Assembly: GCF_041381155.1 (NCBI RefSeq)
Contig: NC_091143.1
Coordinates: 26,439,695-26,503,694, forward strand
Length of the DNA: 64,000 nt
Direction: 5' to 3'
DNA from: Argopecten irradians
Taxonomy: Eukaryota; Mollusca; Bivalvia; Pectinida; Pectinidae
A program made the position numbers and the translations under genes. How positions within the stretch are numbered: the first letter of the stretch is position 1; each line of letters opens with the position of its first letter. The notes under the pieces are model-generated. The model was given only the letters and a program-made list of their open reading frames with translations, was not told where the DNA came from and made no database searches. Below, piece by piece: positions 47,240 through 59,892 of this stretch.

Positions 47240-48535
47240 GAAACTGTATACTCCAATGTTATCTCCCCTTTGAAAAAATCACTTGGATTTACTAATTCTG
47301 AACTACTATTGATAATACAATGACGGGGAGAAATGAGAAAATTAAGGTATGTGAACTGTACCATTAGACAATGTTCAACAGAAGTTGTAAAATTTATTTT
47401 ACCTGGTAAATTAGTGTTGCAAGTTGTAAATGATCAATTTACATGATTGTAAATATTTTGACAAATATTAAGTAAATAATGAATATTTCATATTACATAA
47501 CAATGAATGGTAACAGGCGTACTATTGAAGTTCTATGTAATTGTCTGCTTCAAATCATGTTATAGTGAAGTAAAAAGAAAACAACACTTGACACTGTATT
47601 GTTTTGTATTTCTTTTCATTTTTGTACTAAAACCAGTTATGTCAATAATTAGTCTTGACATTCATTCAGACTACTGTTTATTCTCGTAAACACACAGACA
47701 GTTGACTCATCTACAATAATAGGTTCTGTTTATATTAATGGACTGAATTAAGACGAGTACACACATTGTGTAGAGCTCGCGGGCGTGACTTTAGTAGGGA
47801 TCAAGTCAACCATCCATATACGCTAAAGACATTTTGATATTTTGCTTTCTTGTATTGCCGTTCATTTGTTTCTTAACCTAACATTTGATGGCTTAATACA
47901 GAGAGTATATATACTTTCTAATTCTTTGCTAATTATAAATGTGAATGAAATTCAATGTTGACAAGAAAGGAAACACGGAAAGAATAATGAAATAAATAAT
48001 TAGAAAAAAAGGAAACGTGAAAGTAATCATAAATAAAAAATGGCAGGTATTTCATACAAAAAATGCGGTTTTAATTAACATAAATTAATGTGCATTTTAA
48101 TTAAAGATGCAATGTATGGTCATACATGTACGTGTTTACGTCACGTGCGTCTCGGTAATGCGAGGGCGTGACACGTACGTTCAGAGATGTCTCGCTTGTC
48201 AGTTTTGTGGTTAAACCAGAGTTATTAAATTTTAAATTCATAATTTTATCGCATTCATTTCGTTTTTTAAGTCATTTGCTATGCCACAGAAAAGGCGGTT
48301 GTAACAATCATATTACTAGTTGATTTTTGATCTAGACTCATAAACGCTTAAAATGGTCTTAGAATACTCTTGTGGATCCGTAATTATATATACCTGTGTA
48401 TATGTATTCTACAAATGCCTTAATGTACTGATTTTCTGTTTAATTATATCAGGGACATGTTTTTATAATATATAATGCAATTATTTGAACAATACCTAAC
48501 TAGAAATTATCACTGGACAATTTGACGGACTTTTC
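47240..48535. other. Non-coding stretch
   Basis: No gene recognised. A short GC-richer spot near 48130-48180 (ttacgtcacgtgcg) has no visible gene beside it. Confidence 0.4.
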
Positions 48536-48539
48536 ACCA

Positions 48540-49490
48540 ACACGGATTTTCGGTCAAAGTCATTTATATTAACAAACTTGGTAGCCCTTATCTCAACGTG
48601 TTACAGGTCCAATTTCAGGTCTCTAGGTCACCCTGAACTTGAAAAGAAGTAGTTAAAATTTTTTAGGATGTTTGGCCCAAGTGAGCTTGAATAAAGGTCA
48701 AGGTCTTTCATGTTAACAAACTTGTTAGCCATTTTTGTCAGTATGCTACATGCTTGATATAAAATTGTCTCTAGGTCTTCTAGAACTTCACAAGAAATAG
48801 TTTAAATATTTTAGAATTTTGTGGTCCATGTGACCTTGAATAAAAGTCAAGGTCATTAATATTATCAAGCATGGTATGCATTTATGTCAGCATGCTACAA
48901 GCCAAATATTAGGTCTCTATGCCTTCCAGAACTTCACAGGAAATCATATGAATATTTTCAGATTTAATACAGGTCAAGGTCAATCGTATTAAACAAAATT
49001 GGTAGCAATGCATGTCAGAAACTTGCTTGCCTTATATTAGGTCAATAGGCTTTCTAGAACTTTAAAAGAAGTCATTTGTAGATTTTTTTGTCCCATGACT
49101 TTGAATATCGTTCAAGGTCAATCATATTGACAGACTTGGTAGGCATTTAAGTCAGTACATAATGTAGGAGGCCAGTCTAGTCAGTATGAATTCATTTGAA
49201 GATTTTAGAATGTTTGGTTCATTTGACTTTGAATGAAGGTCAAGGTAATTCATGTTATCAAGACCGGTAGGCATTTTTGTCAGTATGTTACAAAAGCCTA
49301 ATATTAGGTCCCTCGGCCTTCCAGAACTTTACAGAAGCCATTTAAAAATATTTGATGTTGTTTGGCCCCCATGACCTTGAATAAAGGCGAATGTCAATCA
49401 TATTAACAAAATTGTTAGGCATTTATGTCAGCATGCTACAGTGTACATGCCTAATATTACTTCTAGAACTTGAGAAGAAGATCTTTTAAT
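48540..49490 (+). repeat. ~140-150-bp molluscan tandem repeat, about 6 units
   Basis: Each unit has gaccttgaataaaggtcaag, then an aaacttggtaggcattt-like phrase, catgctaca, then aggtctctaggccttct and agaacttcacaagaa. Units have diverged in sequence and spacing (roughly 125-150 bp). The resemblance to old bivalve satellite or transposon-core repeats is an inference. Confidence 0.85.
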
Positions 49491-49885
49491 GTGTTTTTTT
49501 TCTCTCTCGAAAAAATGCACTTTTGAACTTTGACCCTTATTTCCAACCGGAAGAGTGTCAAAATAAATATTGGTTTTGTTTTTTATTCTACCTAATATAT
49601 CAAAAAGTGAAAGAAATTCGTCAAGCCCTTAACGAGATATTAACATAAGTTTAAAACCGGAAGTGAGATCATAGCGGCTATTGGATTTTCGACCAACATA
49701 AAAATTCTGCTATCATAACTTCAACCACAGGTTTACGACGCGAAAAAAAATCCGAAAAATACTGATTTTTAGTTGTTATTTTATGCGTCGTAAACCTGTG
49801 CTCCAACTCATGCCCTTCAATATGGTGACACTTTCATTGACATACCTAGCTCTTAACATTTGTATACAACTTTCTGTACAGAAGA
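49491..49885. other. Spacer with a perfect 16-bp hairpin
   Basis: CACAGGTTTACGACGC at 49726-49741 is exactly inverted at 49785-49800, with a 43-base AT-rich loop. No gene. Confidence 0.7.
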
Positions 49886-50368
49886 ATAATAAACAAGAGG
49901 CCCATGGGCCTTAACGGTCATCTGACTATTGGCACAGTACCACACCTCAAAGTTAATAGTGGTGACAAACAATAAAGACAATACAAAGAACTCTTTTAAT
50001 AGAAGAAGCTCAGTTCTGATATATTTGATGAATTAGACCATGATTTATGGTTCCTTGATCATGCTACAAGTCCAATATCCAATCTCTATGCATCTTAGTT
50101 ATTTACAAGAAGTCGTTTATATAAGATTTTAAACTATTTGATCCCTGTGGCCTTGAATGAAGATCAAGGTCATTCATTTGAACAAGCTTGGTAGGCCTTC
50201 ATTCCAGTTTGTCACAGGCCCAATATCTGGGGTTTAGGCCTCTTAGTTATTCACAAGAAGTCTTTTAAAGATGTTAGCTTATTTGACCCACGTTACCTTG
50301 AATGAATGTTAAGGTCATTTATTTGAACACACTTGATACTTCATTCCAGCATGTCACAGGCCCAATAT
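49886..50368 (+). repeat. ~140-150-bp molluscan repeat, second block with hairpin head
   Basis: Opens with aagaggcccatgggccttaa, a self-complementary head, then about three units of the same family as 48540-49490. The block runs straight into the helicase-like fragment. Confidence 0.8.
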
Positions 50369-50732
50369 GTCTATGCATCAATGTTTGATGTTGTGCAAGA
50401 AATTGGACGAGCGGAAAGATTCGGCGAAAAGGCTGTGGCCTTACTTGTGCACAATTGCTATTATCTTCGCCAATGTGATCCAGATGTTAAAAAGTTGTAC
50501 AAGAAAAATGAAATGTCATTTCTAAAGGAAGATGAACTTGAGAAACTGAAATCTAGCATCGGGAACTGTACTTGTTGTGACATATGCCAGGCTATCTGTA
50601 CTTGAGGCGATTGTTCAATATTCCCCATGAGAAACTCTTCCTGGTTGACAGTTCAGTGGATCAGGTAAAGTCAGAAGGTTTTTCTGATGATGCAGAATTG
50701 AAAGACATTGATTTAGGTGATTATGATTAAAA
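50369..50732 (+). pseudogene. RecQ-helicase-like fragment
   Basis: VVQEIGRAERFGEKAVALLV resembles helicase motif VI of RecQ-type enzymes (Q-x-x-GRAGRDG), here with E and F in place of the usual G and D. CTCCDICQAICT looks like part of the zinc-binding region after it. The frame stops at 50605; an adjoining frame stays open and protein-like to about 50732 (NIPHEKLFLVDSSVDQ). The helicase core before motif VI is absent, replaced by repeat sequence, so this is one exon or a broken captured piece, not a working gene. Confidence 0.55.
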
Positions 50733-51380
50733 TGTGCATGCTTTTGTTTCAGGCTTATTCTTGTCTATGATTTGTACTGCAACCAGTTCAACATGGTATA
50801 TAAAATATATTTAACGTTATATGTGCCACGACAATTTTGACAAACTCTAGCTATTTGTTCGTTATTAAGTTGAGTAATATATTGAAAGCCATAAGATGAC
50901 AAATTAAGTGTGAAAACCAATCAAATCCAGACTAAAATGTTTGATGCATTATAAACATTACTATAACAACAGTAGTCCGCTAAACCAGGTGCTTGGTGGA
51001 TGACTTCAGAAACAACCACTTAGCATTTATTATGCATGTATGGTGAGTACTGTGGTAAGTCTTCGTAGCCATAATTTGCTCTCATATTATTCCAATGTGA
51101 TAATACACGCTGTGAATTTATAAACAGAAATGGCAATACATTTAGAAATAAAAAAAATATGTTCAATATAATACTTAAAATAATTCCTACATCAACATCT
51201 TACATACACATACTTACATGTGTACGTAATTCAATGAGGAATATCACTTCCTTAGTATCTATATTTCTCAATAATTATGAGAAAATATATATGAATATAA
51301 TACTCTATAATTTGATTATTAATTTTACAGAACTTTACATTTAATCTCTTGATTTAATTCAATAATTATTGAATAATTGT
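50733..51380. other. Non-coding stretch
   Basis: AT-rich. It contains a minus-strand ggtttagcggact motif (about 50974-50987). No 3' LTR for the neighbouring Gypsy remnant could be identified here. Confidence 0.4.
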
Positions 51381-53591
51381 TCATGTCTTCCGCAGTTCAT
51401 TTCCTCCACTGGAATTTCCTGGCCTCTGGACACGTCCATCGTGTTCCATATCATCTCTTGTAGACTGGTGATTGTATCCCGTCATCCCGTCTTCCGAAGG
51501 TAGCTTTACAAGTGAGACACTGGTGTACTGTTTTACGACTCCTTTCCAAAATCCATATTACAGAGAAAGTGCAATTATATTGTTTCATGAGAAGATGACC
51601 TGTAAGCCATCATGAGTAACTTAATGTGTTCATCCCAGTCCCTTAAATTCTCTGCCACAAATGAGGAGAGCATATTTCCAAATGTTCTGTTGGCTCGTTC
51701 AACCATTCCATCAGACTGAGGTCTATATGGTGTGGTTCGAGTCTTTTCAATTCCCAAGATTCTACACATTTCTTGGAATACATCTGATTCAAAGTTTGTC
51801 CCTTAATCAGAGCCAAGTTGCATAGGCACACCAAAAATGGTGACAATTCTATCTATGAATTTTTGTGCAACTGTCGTACATAATATGTAGCTTTCTGATT
51901 ACGCATGGGTATTGCGCCTCAACCTATTAAGTAAAGTAATCTGCTACTACTAGGTGATAAGAATTCCCCTTATTGCTTAAAGGCAAAGGTCCCAATACAT
52001 CAATGGCCCATCTCTCCATAGGGAGACCCACATTGTATGTATGTAATGTACCCTTAGGCCATTTTGGTGGTGTTTTCCTAGCTGCACATTTGTCACAGTT
52101 TTTAATTTACTCTTTGATATCTCTGGACATTCTGTCTCAGAAATATCGTTTTCTCACTTTGGAGAATGTTTTCTTACGCACTAAATGACCTCCAGTCACA
52201 CTATTGTGTAACTGATTGATCACATAGTCTGTGAGGAATTTGGGTATATCCATTTGGTACGAGGGTTGTCCCCCTTGGGTGGTTTCCCATTTGTGACATG
52301 ATATGTCATCTTTTATAGTGAGGGAATCAAATCGCATCCAATAAAACATCTAAATTAGATATATCAGGCCATTTAGGTCTTTCCCCACGTTTAACCCAGT
52401 TCCATACAATTTTAAGGACTGGATCATTTTTCTGACTATCTTTTATTGATGCTGTGAAACAGCAATCATAGGTACGCTAAGCTAGCCTGAGCACATCAAA
52501 ACAATAATAAGAATCCGCGATGAAAATTAAATGCTGTTTTAGTTACTTTCACACCCTAATTCAAGGTATGAAATAATAAAACACATGTACAATAACTGTT
52601 ACAACGATTATCGATGTATACAATTACGCTATCAGTGATGTTTTCCGATGTTTACTTGGAACTATTTCGTTTTGATCTTGGTTCAGATCTTGTGTATTCC
52701 CGAAAATCACACACAACGCCTTCTTAATTAATTCCTCCGCAGTAGATTTTCTTAGTTTATCTATCTAGTTGAATGGTACAAAATTGATGCTATAAATGAT
52801 GATAAATTATATTTGTTTTAATGATTTATACAAAAAATAAGATTTAAATGTGTTTGCAAAAGTCTTTTATTTGGTTGACGTTGCGTACTATATCTGTTGA
52901 AATTACTACGCTCTCTTCCATCTAGAGGTGTGAAATCTCGAGTTGCCTCGATCCTTTTAAACGTCATTGCTATTAGGCCTTTCATTGCAGGAATTTATTA
53001 TTTATAGCTACCTTTTAATTATTTAACTAAGATCAAATCAAACGAATCCATATATAAATGATACATGAGGTGTCAATCTTTAGTCAACATTAATTCCATT
53101 TTTTTTTCTGAAAACAATTACCGTAGTAAACCGAACTGTATCTGATGAAATTACTACGATCTCTTCCAATTAGAGATGTGAAAGCTCGAGTTGCCTCCCT
53201 TTAAACCTCATTACTATATTACCGTAGTGAAAGTGCACTGAATAGCACTTGCTGTTCGACTTGTTCAAGCCCTGTTTAAACAAACATATTTGCAATAATA
53301 TTTCATAACATCACATGATTGTTGTAATAGGTATCCAAATTATGACTTTTTTTGTAACAAAAGTATCTGGCCATGATTTATAAGTCAAAAATCGGCAAAG
53401 CAAACTTGAAAGTGATACACATGTAAGCAGCCATGTTAGTCTTTCTAATAAGGATATCACTACATAATCCAGAAATCGCAATATTTCGGTTGTTATTAAA
53501 TGGATATTAATTAACATCTTTTCTTTTCTTTTCTTGTAAGGAGACATTTTTCATGTTGTTTTTTTCTTTTTCTATAGTTTCTGAAGATTTT

Positions 53592-53660
53592 CTGTAAATA
53601 TAAATGAGACAGCTGTTTAGATCCGATGTTCTTTATTCCTTGTCCAAGCTCTGAGTGAAG
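53592..53660. repeat. Exact 69-bp direct repeat, copy 1
   Basis: Identical to 54951-55019; contains gagacagctgtttagatccg and gtccaagctctgagtgaag. The flanks differ on both sides. Confidence 0.95.
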
Positions 53661-54950
53661 TACATGAATATGATAAACAATCATTCAGTACAAAGGTAAA
53701 CTACAATTGATATCGACTTAGATATACAATACAGAAATATCTATTTGTCAAATAAGAGTTACAATTATATTAAATTGAACTACAATGTACATCAAAATAA
53801 TTTACTGTATATAAAGAAAATATATACTATACTGAAAACTTTCGTTAAACATATTGTATTTGGGGAATGGGGATTAGCTAAGGTAAAGTCTATTCACTTG
53901 GCTATGAGAAGTACATTTAGCCTATAGATAAATGAACAAGCGATCTATTATTTACAATACTGATATTAAAAAACAACACATTAATATCAGACATTAGAAC
54001 AATTAGAAGAAAACTCATTTACACAACATTTATAAAATAAGCACGACCCATGAATAAGATTTGACTATCTTCTGTTTACATTGACAACTTCTACTTTCAC
54101 TTTTGATACTGTACTTCCGGCATGTAGTGGTCATTTCCGGTCAGACCGAAATTCGTTAGATAGATAGTAATCATCAATAATCACCGAGCTTAAATCCGAG
54201 ATCGAATATTAAGCTCTTATAATGAAAATGTACATTATGGATCAATGGTTATTCAAAGATTATAATAAAAATATTTACATCTTAAATTTACTGATCATTG
54301 ACGTTAGCAACTGACACAAAAACTTATGACACTTGTAGTTTAAAACTCGCTCATTCAGATCAGATTAAACTAGTAGAGAAAAGTATACATTTCAGATTAA
54401 AAAGACAAAAATCATAAATCAATATTACATACAGTTACCTCAATGATGAAATTGATATTGAATCGAGGAACATGATTTACACAAAGATGTATTTCGCACA
54501 TGTCGGCAGTCATTTTATTTACGGAAGATCTCACAAGGGAGATAACTCTAACAAAAGTTGTAATTTAAGGTAACGCTTCACTGAACCACAAAGGTTCGCA
54601 TAGATAATACTGATAACTTTAAGGTAAACTGATTTCTTACAGAACATGGTCTACCCTAGAGTTAAGTTATAGGTAAAACAGATAATAATGCTGCTTAGAT
54701 TCCGAACATTCAAATTTACGCATTTGTTAATTCGTTTCTTTTGTTAGAAAGACTGCGACACAGAATACATACATGTACGTAAAATATACAAATGAAAAAT
54801 TTATATACAGCATTGAAAAATTAAATAACTTTTAAATCAAAATGAAACATAAATCATTTAACAATATAATGTCAAATAGCTAATATGACTGATGACGAAT
54901 AAATGATTTTTAAAAAATAACAAAGATAGTAAAAATAAAGGATTGCTTAC

Positions 54951-55110
54951 CTGTAAATATAAATGAGACAGCTGTTTAGATCCGATGTTCTTTATTCCTT
55001 GTCCAAGCTCTGAGTGAAGAGCTGGACGATGAACCAAATCTAAACAGACTGTCCGAAGAACTTTTTCCGTATTCTGATTGGTCAGCCAATCAGATCTAAG
55101 ATCAAGGTAA
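54951..55110 (-). other. Exact 69-bp repeat, copy 2, within a possible exon
   Basis: Positions 54951-55019 are the second copy. On the minus strand a frame reads VCLDLVHRPALHSELGQGIK and ends at ttacag followed by gtaagc, a good donor, with an acceptor-like gatcttag at its other end. It could be an exon of an unknown gene or untranslated LTR-like sequence; a perfect palindrome tctgattgg-ctga-ccaatcaga overlaps it. No family recognised. Confidence 0.25.
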
Positions 55111-58100
55111 GACAATCAGACAATACCGTTTACTGCGACACAGCGCACTGGCATCTAATCACACTGTCGCTAATTGATACTTAATGCCTGACACGGCTGT
55201 CAGATAATTAACTGACCAGGTAAAATCACAGGTGCCTTGTAAATGTCATGATGGTGACATAACTTGTACAAAGGGAAGATAAATCTGGAGGAACAGGTGT
55301 TTACTTCAAGTGACCATAGAGTAATTAAAATTGCAATTAGCTATGTAGATATTCTTTGTTTGTTAACTAGCCAACACTAATAACACACGGCGTGGGTAGG
55401 ATATTATTACAATGATCAAAGGAAAGGAATTACATACAATAAAGCTGACACACATGTTTCTTGAGAAAGATTGTATCACATACTTTATACATAATTATTT
55501 TCAATTCTTGAAATAATTTCTTCAATGCATTTTGATTTCTAATTCCTTTTTCTTACTAAATATGACCTTTTATTTACAAAAACAGAGAATTATAAAGAAA
55601 AGTCTAAAATAAAACTTTTTACAAAAATCACAGATTTTCTTGTAATGAGACATTGATGAAATTAACAATTTCAGTAATTAATACGTGTATATAGATTTAC
55701 ATGCATTAAACGAAAAAAGTACTCAGATTTTTACCAGATTCATTGGTTTAGTTAATCTACTAACTTCAGAAATAAGAAATTTTAATATATAAAATGAATT
55801 TCAGTCATTTCAAAAACCTATTTAACTTAATTGAATCAACTTGATTATAATAGAATAATCAATATCTTTCGTTTAACTCCGAAATTCAACATTGTCCATT
55901 AAATAAATACAATGTTCTACAACATGTTAACTGAATTTGATATAAATGATAAACCAATTATTTCATTCCTTTGTTTGAGTCCTTCATTCACAGCGTCTAT
56001 GAGTGGCCTTGGTACTTTGATTAGTAGGAGGTTAATAGTCTTTTCTCCTGTTTCAGATACATCCGGATGTCCCGGTGTGGAACCCTTAGCTGCTGCCTTG
56101 GTTATATCAGACATATCTTGGTATGGATCAGAACCCCTGGATCTTGACATTGGAGAGTTGTCTCCCCTAGAGTCATTGGTATGGTTTGTTTTATGAGATC
56201 TTGTTGTAACTCTACAAATAGTATATGTAGCCTCATCAGAACAGGTTTTGTTAATTTATTATACCTTTGTTCTGCTTTATCACAATGACTACAATTTCTT
56301 TCTAAACAAGGTCTCCTAGATAAGGCATCAGTATTACCACGAGCTTTACCTGCTCAACTTTAAATTGATTAGCAGATAATAATTCAAACCATCTAGCCAT
56401 TTGTCCTTCAGGGCTTTTAAAGTTGATCAACCAAGTAAGGGCACCATGATCACTTCTGACCAAGAAACATGCCCATAAAGATAGTGGTGAAATTGTTTAA
56501 CAGAGTTTACTATTGCCAGTAATTCTCTACGTGTCATACATTATTTTCTCTCAGATCTGCTGAACATTTTACTATAGTAACATATGACCTTCTCTTTCCC
56601 ATCTTGTAGCTGAGAGAGGACTGTACCTAAACCTGTGTCATAAGCATCTGTATCCAGTATGAATTCACCTTCAGACCTTGGATATGCCAGTATCGCCGAG
56701 CTCGTCAATGCCCGTTTCAATGTGTCAAAGGCACTTTGACAATCCAAGGACCAGGTAGACCTCTGGTACTGCTCCGTCAACTTATGTAGTGTTTAACTAT
56801 GGTAGTAAATCCTTGCACAAACTTCCTATAGTAGGAGCATAGCCCAAAGAATTGTCTCACCTCTTTAACAGAATTAGGAATAGGCCAATTTTTGACTGAC
56901 TCTATCTTTTCTGGATCGGTAGAGATACCCTCTTCACCAACAATATGGCAAACGAAGTCTGTTTCTTACTTAGAAAAATTTCTTAGCATGCATCTTAAAT
57001 TAGCTTCCTGAAGCCTTCCAAACACTTTGTCAAGGTTATTGATGTGTTCATCAAATGTCTTGGCTAGTACTATTATATCATCCAAAGTCACCATGAAATA
57101 TTATGAGAAAGTAAATAAGTACTTTTTCCATTGGATAACTTCTTTGAAGGTTGCCGGGTCATTTCAATTTCCAGATAGTTTTGCTACAATCTTAGGCTAG
57201 AATCCTTTTTCCGTATCAAGACCACTGGAGTTCTCCATGGATTATAGGAAAGTTCGATTACCCCTTTTTGTGCCATTTCTTCTATCTCTTTCTCAACCTC
57301 CTTAACCAATGATAGAGGAACCCGCCTAGGCGGTTGTCGGATAGGTGGAGTTGAGTCAGTGTTTATTTTGTGTTTAGCAAGATCTGTCATACCCAAATCA
57401 TAGGACGATTTTGAGAAACTATCTTTGTACTTTATAAGTAATTATTTTAATTGACCACTTTGATTCTCATTCAGATATTCACAAGATTGCTTCATAGAGG
57501 GACTTCACATGTTCCGGAATAATATGAGTTTATGGTTTTCCCACAGTGACTTCATTAACTTACACATTCTCGTGCTTTTGATCCACAATTTCATCAATAG
57601 TATCTATAGTCGCCACCACAAAATTATTGTACACTTTGCGTTCATTATCGCTAAAGTTCAGAATTCTTAAAGGGACATACTAGGGTTTACAACAGCTTTG
57701 TCACCAACACCTCATGTTTTGACATAAATCCTGGTGAAGGCTTTATAACAGCTGTATTTTGTCTACAAATTGGATCATTAAATTTTTCAGGAACAATCAT
57801 CTCACAATTTGGAGGTATTATAATATCCTCTGATAATGAGACTCTACAACAAGCTGGCTTTGCTGCTTCAGCTTGATATCGGAAACATTGAATTTCGTCT
57901 CCTTTTATTTTCAAGCATTCTTGTTCAAAAAGATATCTATAGAATGCGTGGTCAGAAAATCGAAACCTATGATACCCTGTTGTTTAATGTCTGCTATCAA
58001 GACTTCTTGTAACAACTTCTGTTTCCCTAAGCCAATAACAAGCTTACATTTTCCAATAAATGGGGTCTTATCTCCAGTAGCGGTTATCAAATTTAATTTC

Positions 58101-59828
58101 ACCGGTTCTACATTGGAGTTCTTTATACCCTATTTTTGGAAGCAGTTATTGCTTAGAATGGTTACAGTTGCACCTGTATCCACAAGTAGCGGAATTGCAA
58201 AGTCTTAGATTCGTGCACAAACAAACAAACCGGTGTGATCATCATTATTTATGCTGCTCACAACAATATCTGCGGGTCTCTCCACCTCTTCTACTGAATT
58301 CCGACCCTCGAAGTCAGTATCTAGTAGTTTCCCTGAATCGGAGGTGACTGAAAGTTATTAATTACCACTATTAGACTGTGGAAGTGTGGGAGGGGTTGTG
58401 ACATTTGACATTGACCTCTGTGTTTGGTTCCAATTTGAACCAGTACTTGTGCAATAGTCATGTGTGTGAAATCTGGAACTTTTCCTAATTTGGGAATCAA
58501 ATCTTTTGTGTTTGTTTTCCATAATATGGATTAAACACTTGGTTGTTACCACTTCCATTCCCATTCCACCTTTCCTAGGTTTAAGATTTTGTCCATTTGG
58601 AGTGAAACCTGAGTTTCTCTGATCTACCAAATGTTTGGTAGTTTTGTGTAGGGCTTGTATGGATTTAATGTCGCAATATCAATGCCCTATTGATCTGCCA
58701 TTTTAGCAGAATATAGCGTTTGGGTGTGGCACACAGAGCGATCTTCCTCAGAGATTATGTGTATGGCCTTACTCCTTTGCTTATCAGCTAACCTATGAGC
58801 CTCGAGCCTGATGGCATGCGTTTCGGCTTCATTAAGGTTCTTTGGTCTCAGTTCCCTGATCCGTAACCGGGTATCAGAGTCTGGTATAGCATCGATAAAG
58901 TAATCCAATGCTAGGATATTTATCATTGATGCATCAGCCATAGGGTATGCTTGGCGAGTCATTTTTTCGGATAGACTGACTGAGTCTCATCCTTTCCTTT
59001 AACTCTTTAGAGTCTAGCTCTGTAAATTTCAGAGCGTTCCAATGACCCAAACCTTACATTAAGTAACCTAACTAGGGTATCAAAATCTTGGGTCTCCTTA
59101 GCATTGAGCTCTGTGAGGATGGCTCTCGCACTTCCACTTAGGCTTCCAGCTAGATAGAGAGATTTTGTCTGATAGTCCCACCCATTTATTTGTGCTACTA
59201 TTTCAAATTGGGACAGACATTCTTCTAGATTTTCCCCACCAGAATATTGTTGAGGTTTAAAACTCTGTCTTGTATTTTGTGCAGTGTTTCTTGTGTTCAA
59301 ATGAGGTGATCCACAACTATTTTCATTTATGTCAGCCACGTGCACTTGTGAACTACACACATTAGCACTCTGGTGTTCATGAGAAGGATTCCTTTCCCTA
59401 TGACTATGATTAATTTCATACTCTAAAGATTCTACATGTTCATGTATACTATTAATTTCTTGTCTAAGCTCTCTATTGAGTTTCCATGAATTCCTTCTAT
59501 TGTCTTCTATAAAACTATCAAACTGTTTGTTTATATTCTCCATTAGAATATTAGCTAAATCTTTGCTATTTTGTGTATTTTCAGAACTTTGAACCATTTC
59601 TGGAGAAGCTCTATTATCAACCTCTTCATTTTCTCGGTATCCAGACCATCATTCCTGATCCGGAATGTTACTTCAGAATCATCTGAATCGGACATCTCTA
59701 CAGATTTTTATGATTTCAGTAAATATTAACTCAATATCTCAGATTCAATTTGTGATTTTTTTATATACCATAAATAATGTTAATTTTAATGTTCTTTTTA
59801 TGGATTCATTGACACTGGAACCCAGTTT

Positions 59829-59892
59829 ATCCCACTTCTGACACCAACCTGGTTTCCATGCGTGGGTTCGAATCCCACTTCTGATACCAATG
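59829..59892 (-). other. Two tRNA-Leu-like primer-binding sites in tandem
   Basis: Read on the minus strand, tggtatcagaagtgggattc (starting about 59891) and tggtgtcagaagtgggat (starting about 59846) match the 3' end of tRNA-Leu. The first match extends into the T-arm (cgaacccacgc). They lie between LTR sequence and gag, as a primer-binding site should. Confidence 0.75.

Larger units (their letters stand above)
52490..55900. other. Foreign segment inside Gypsy remnant B
   Basis: No pol similarity. It includes a direct repeat of about 80 bp (52891-52978 and 53138-53217, sharing gtgaaa then ctcgagttgcct) and an exact 69-bp direct repeat (53592-53660 and 54951-55019). The origin is unknown, with no gene certain. 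Confidence 0.5.
51400..59892 (-). mobile_element. Ty3/Gypsy LTR-retrotransposon remnant B (fossil)
   Basis: The parts lie in normal order on the minus strand: gag-like (about 59600-58690, with a retroviral-type capsid region LYLAGSLSGSARAIL), protease region (about 58200-57700), reverse transcriptase (about 57400-56900), RNase H (about 56800-56300) and integrase (about 52480-51400, with the core phrase TTPYRPQSDGMVERANRTFG). The element is clearly broken, with many breaks, and about 3.4 kb without pol similarity separates RNase H from integrase. The family resembles the 412/mdg1-like Gypsy type. The decay suggests it has been inactive for a long time. Confidence 0.85.

Noticed and set aside
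59860-59892. A genuine tRNA-Leu gene
   Set aside because: Only the 3' end and T-arm match, and it sits between LTR sequence and gag, where a primer-binding site belongs.
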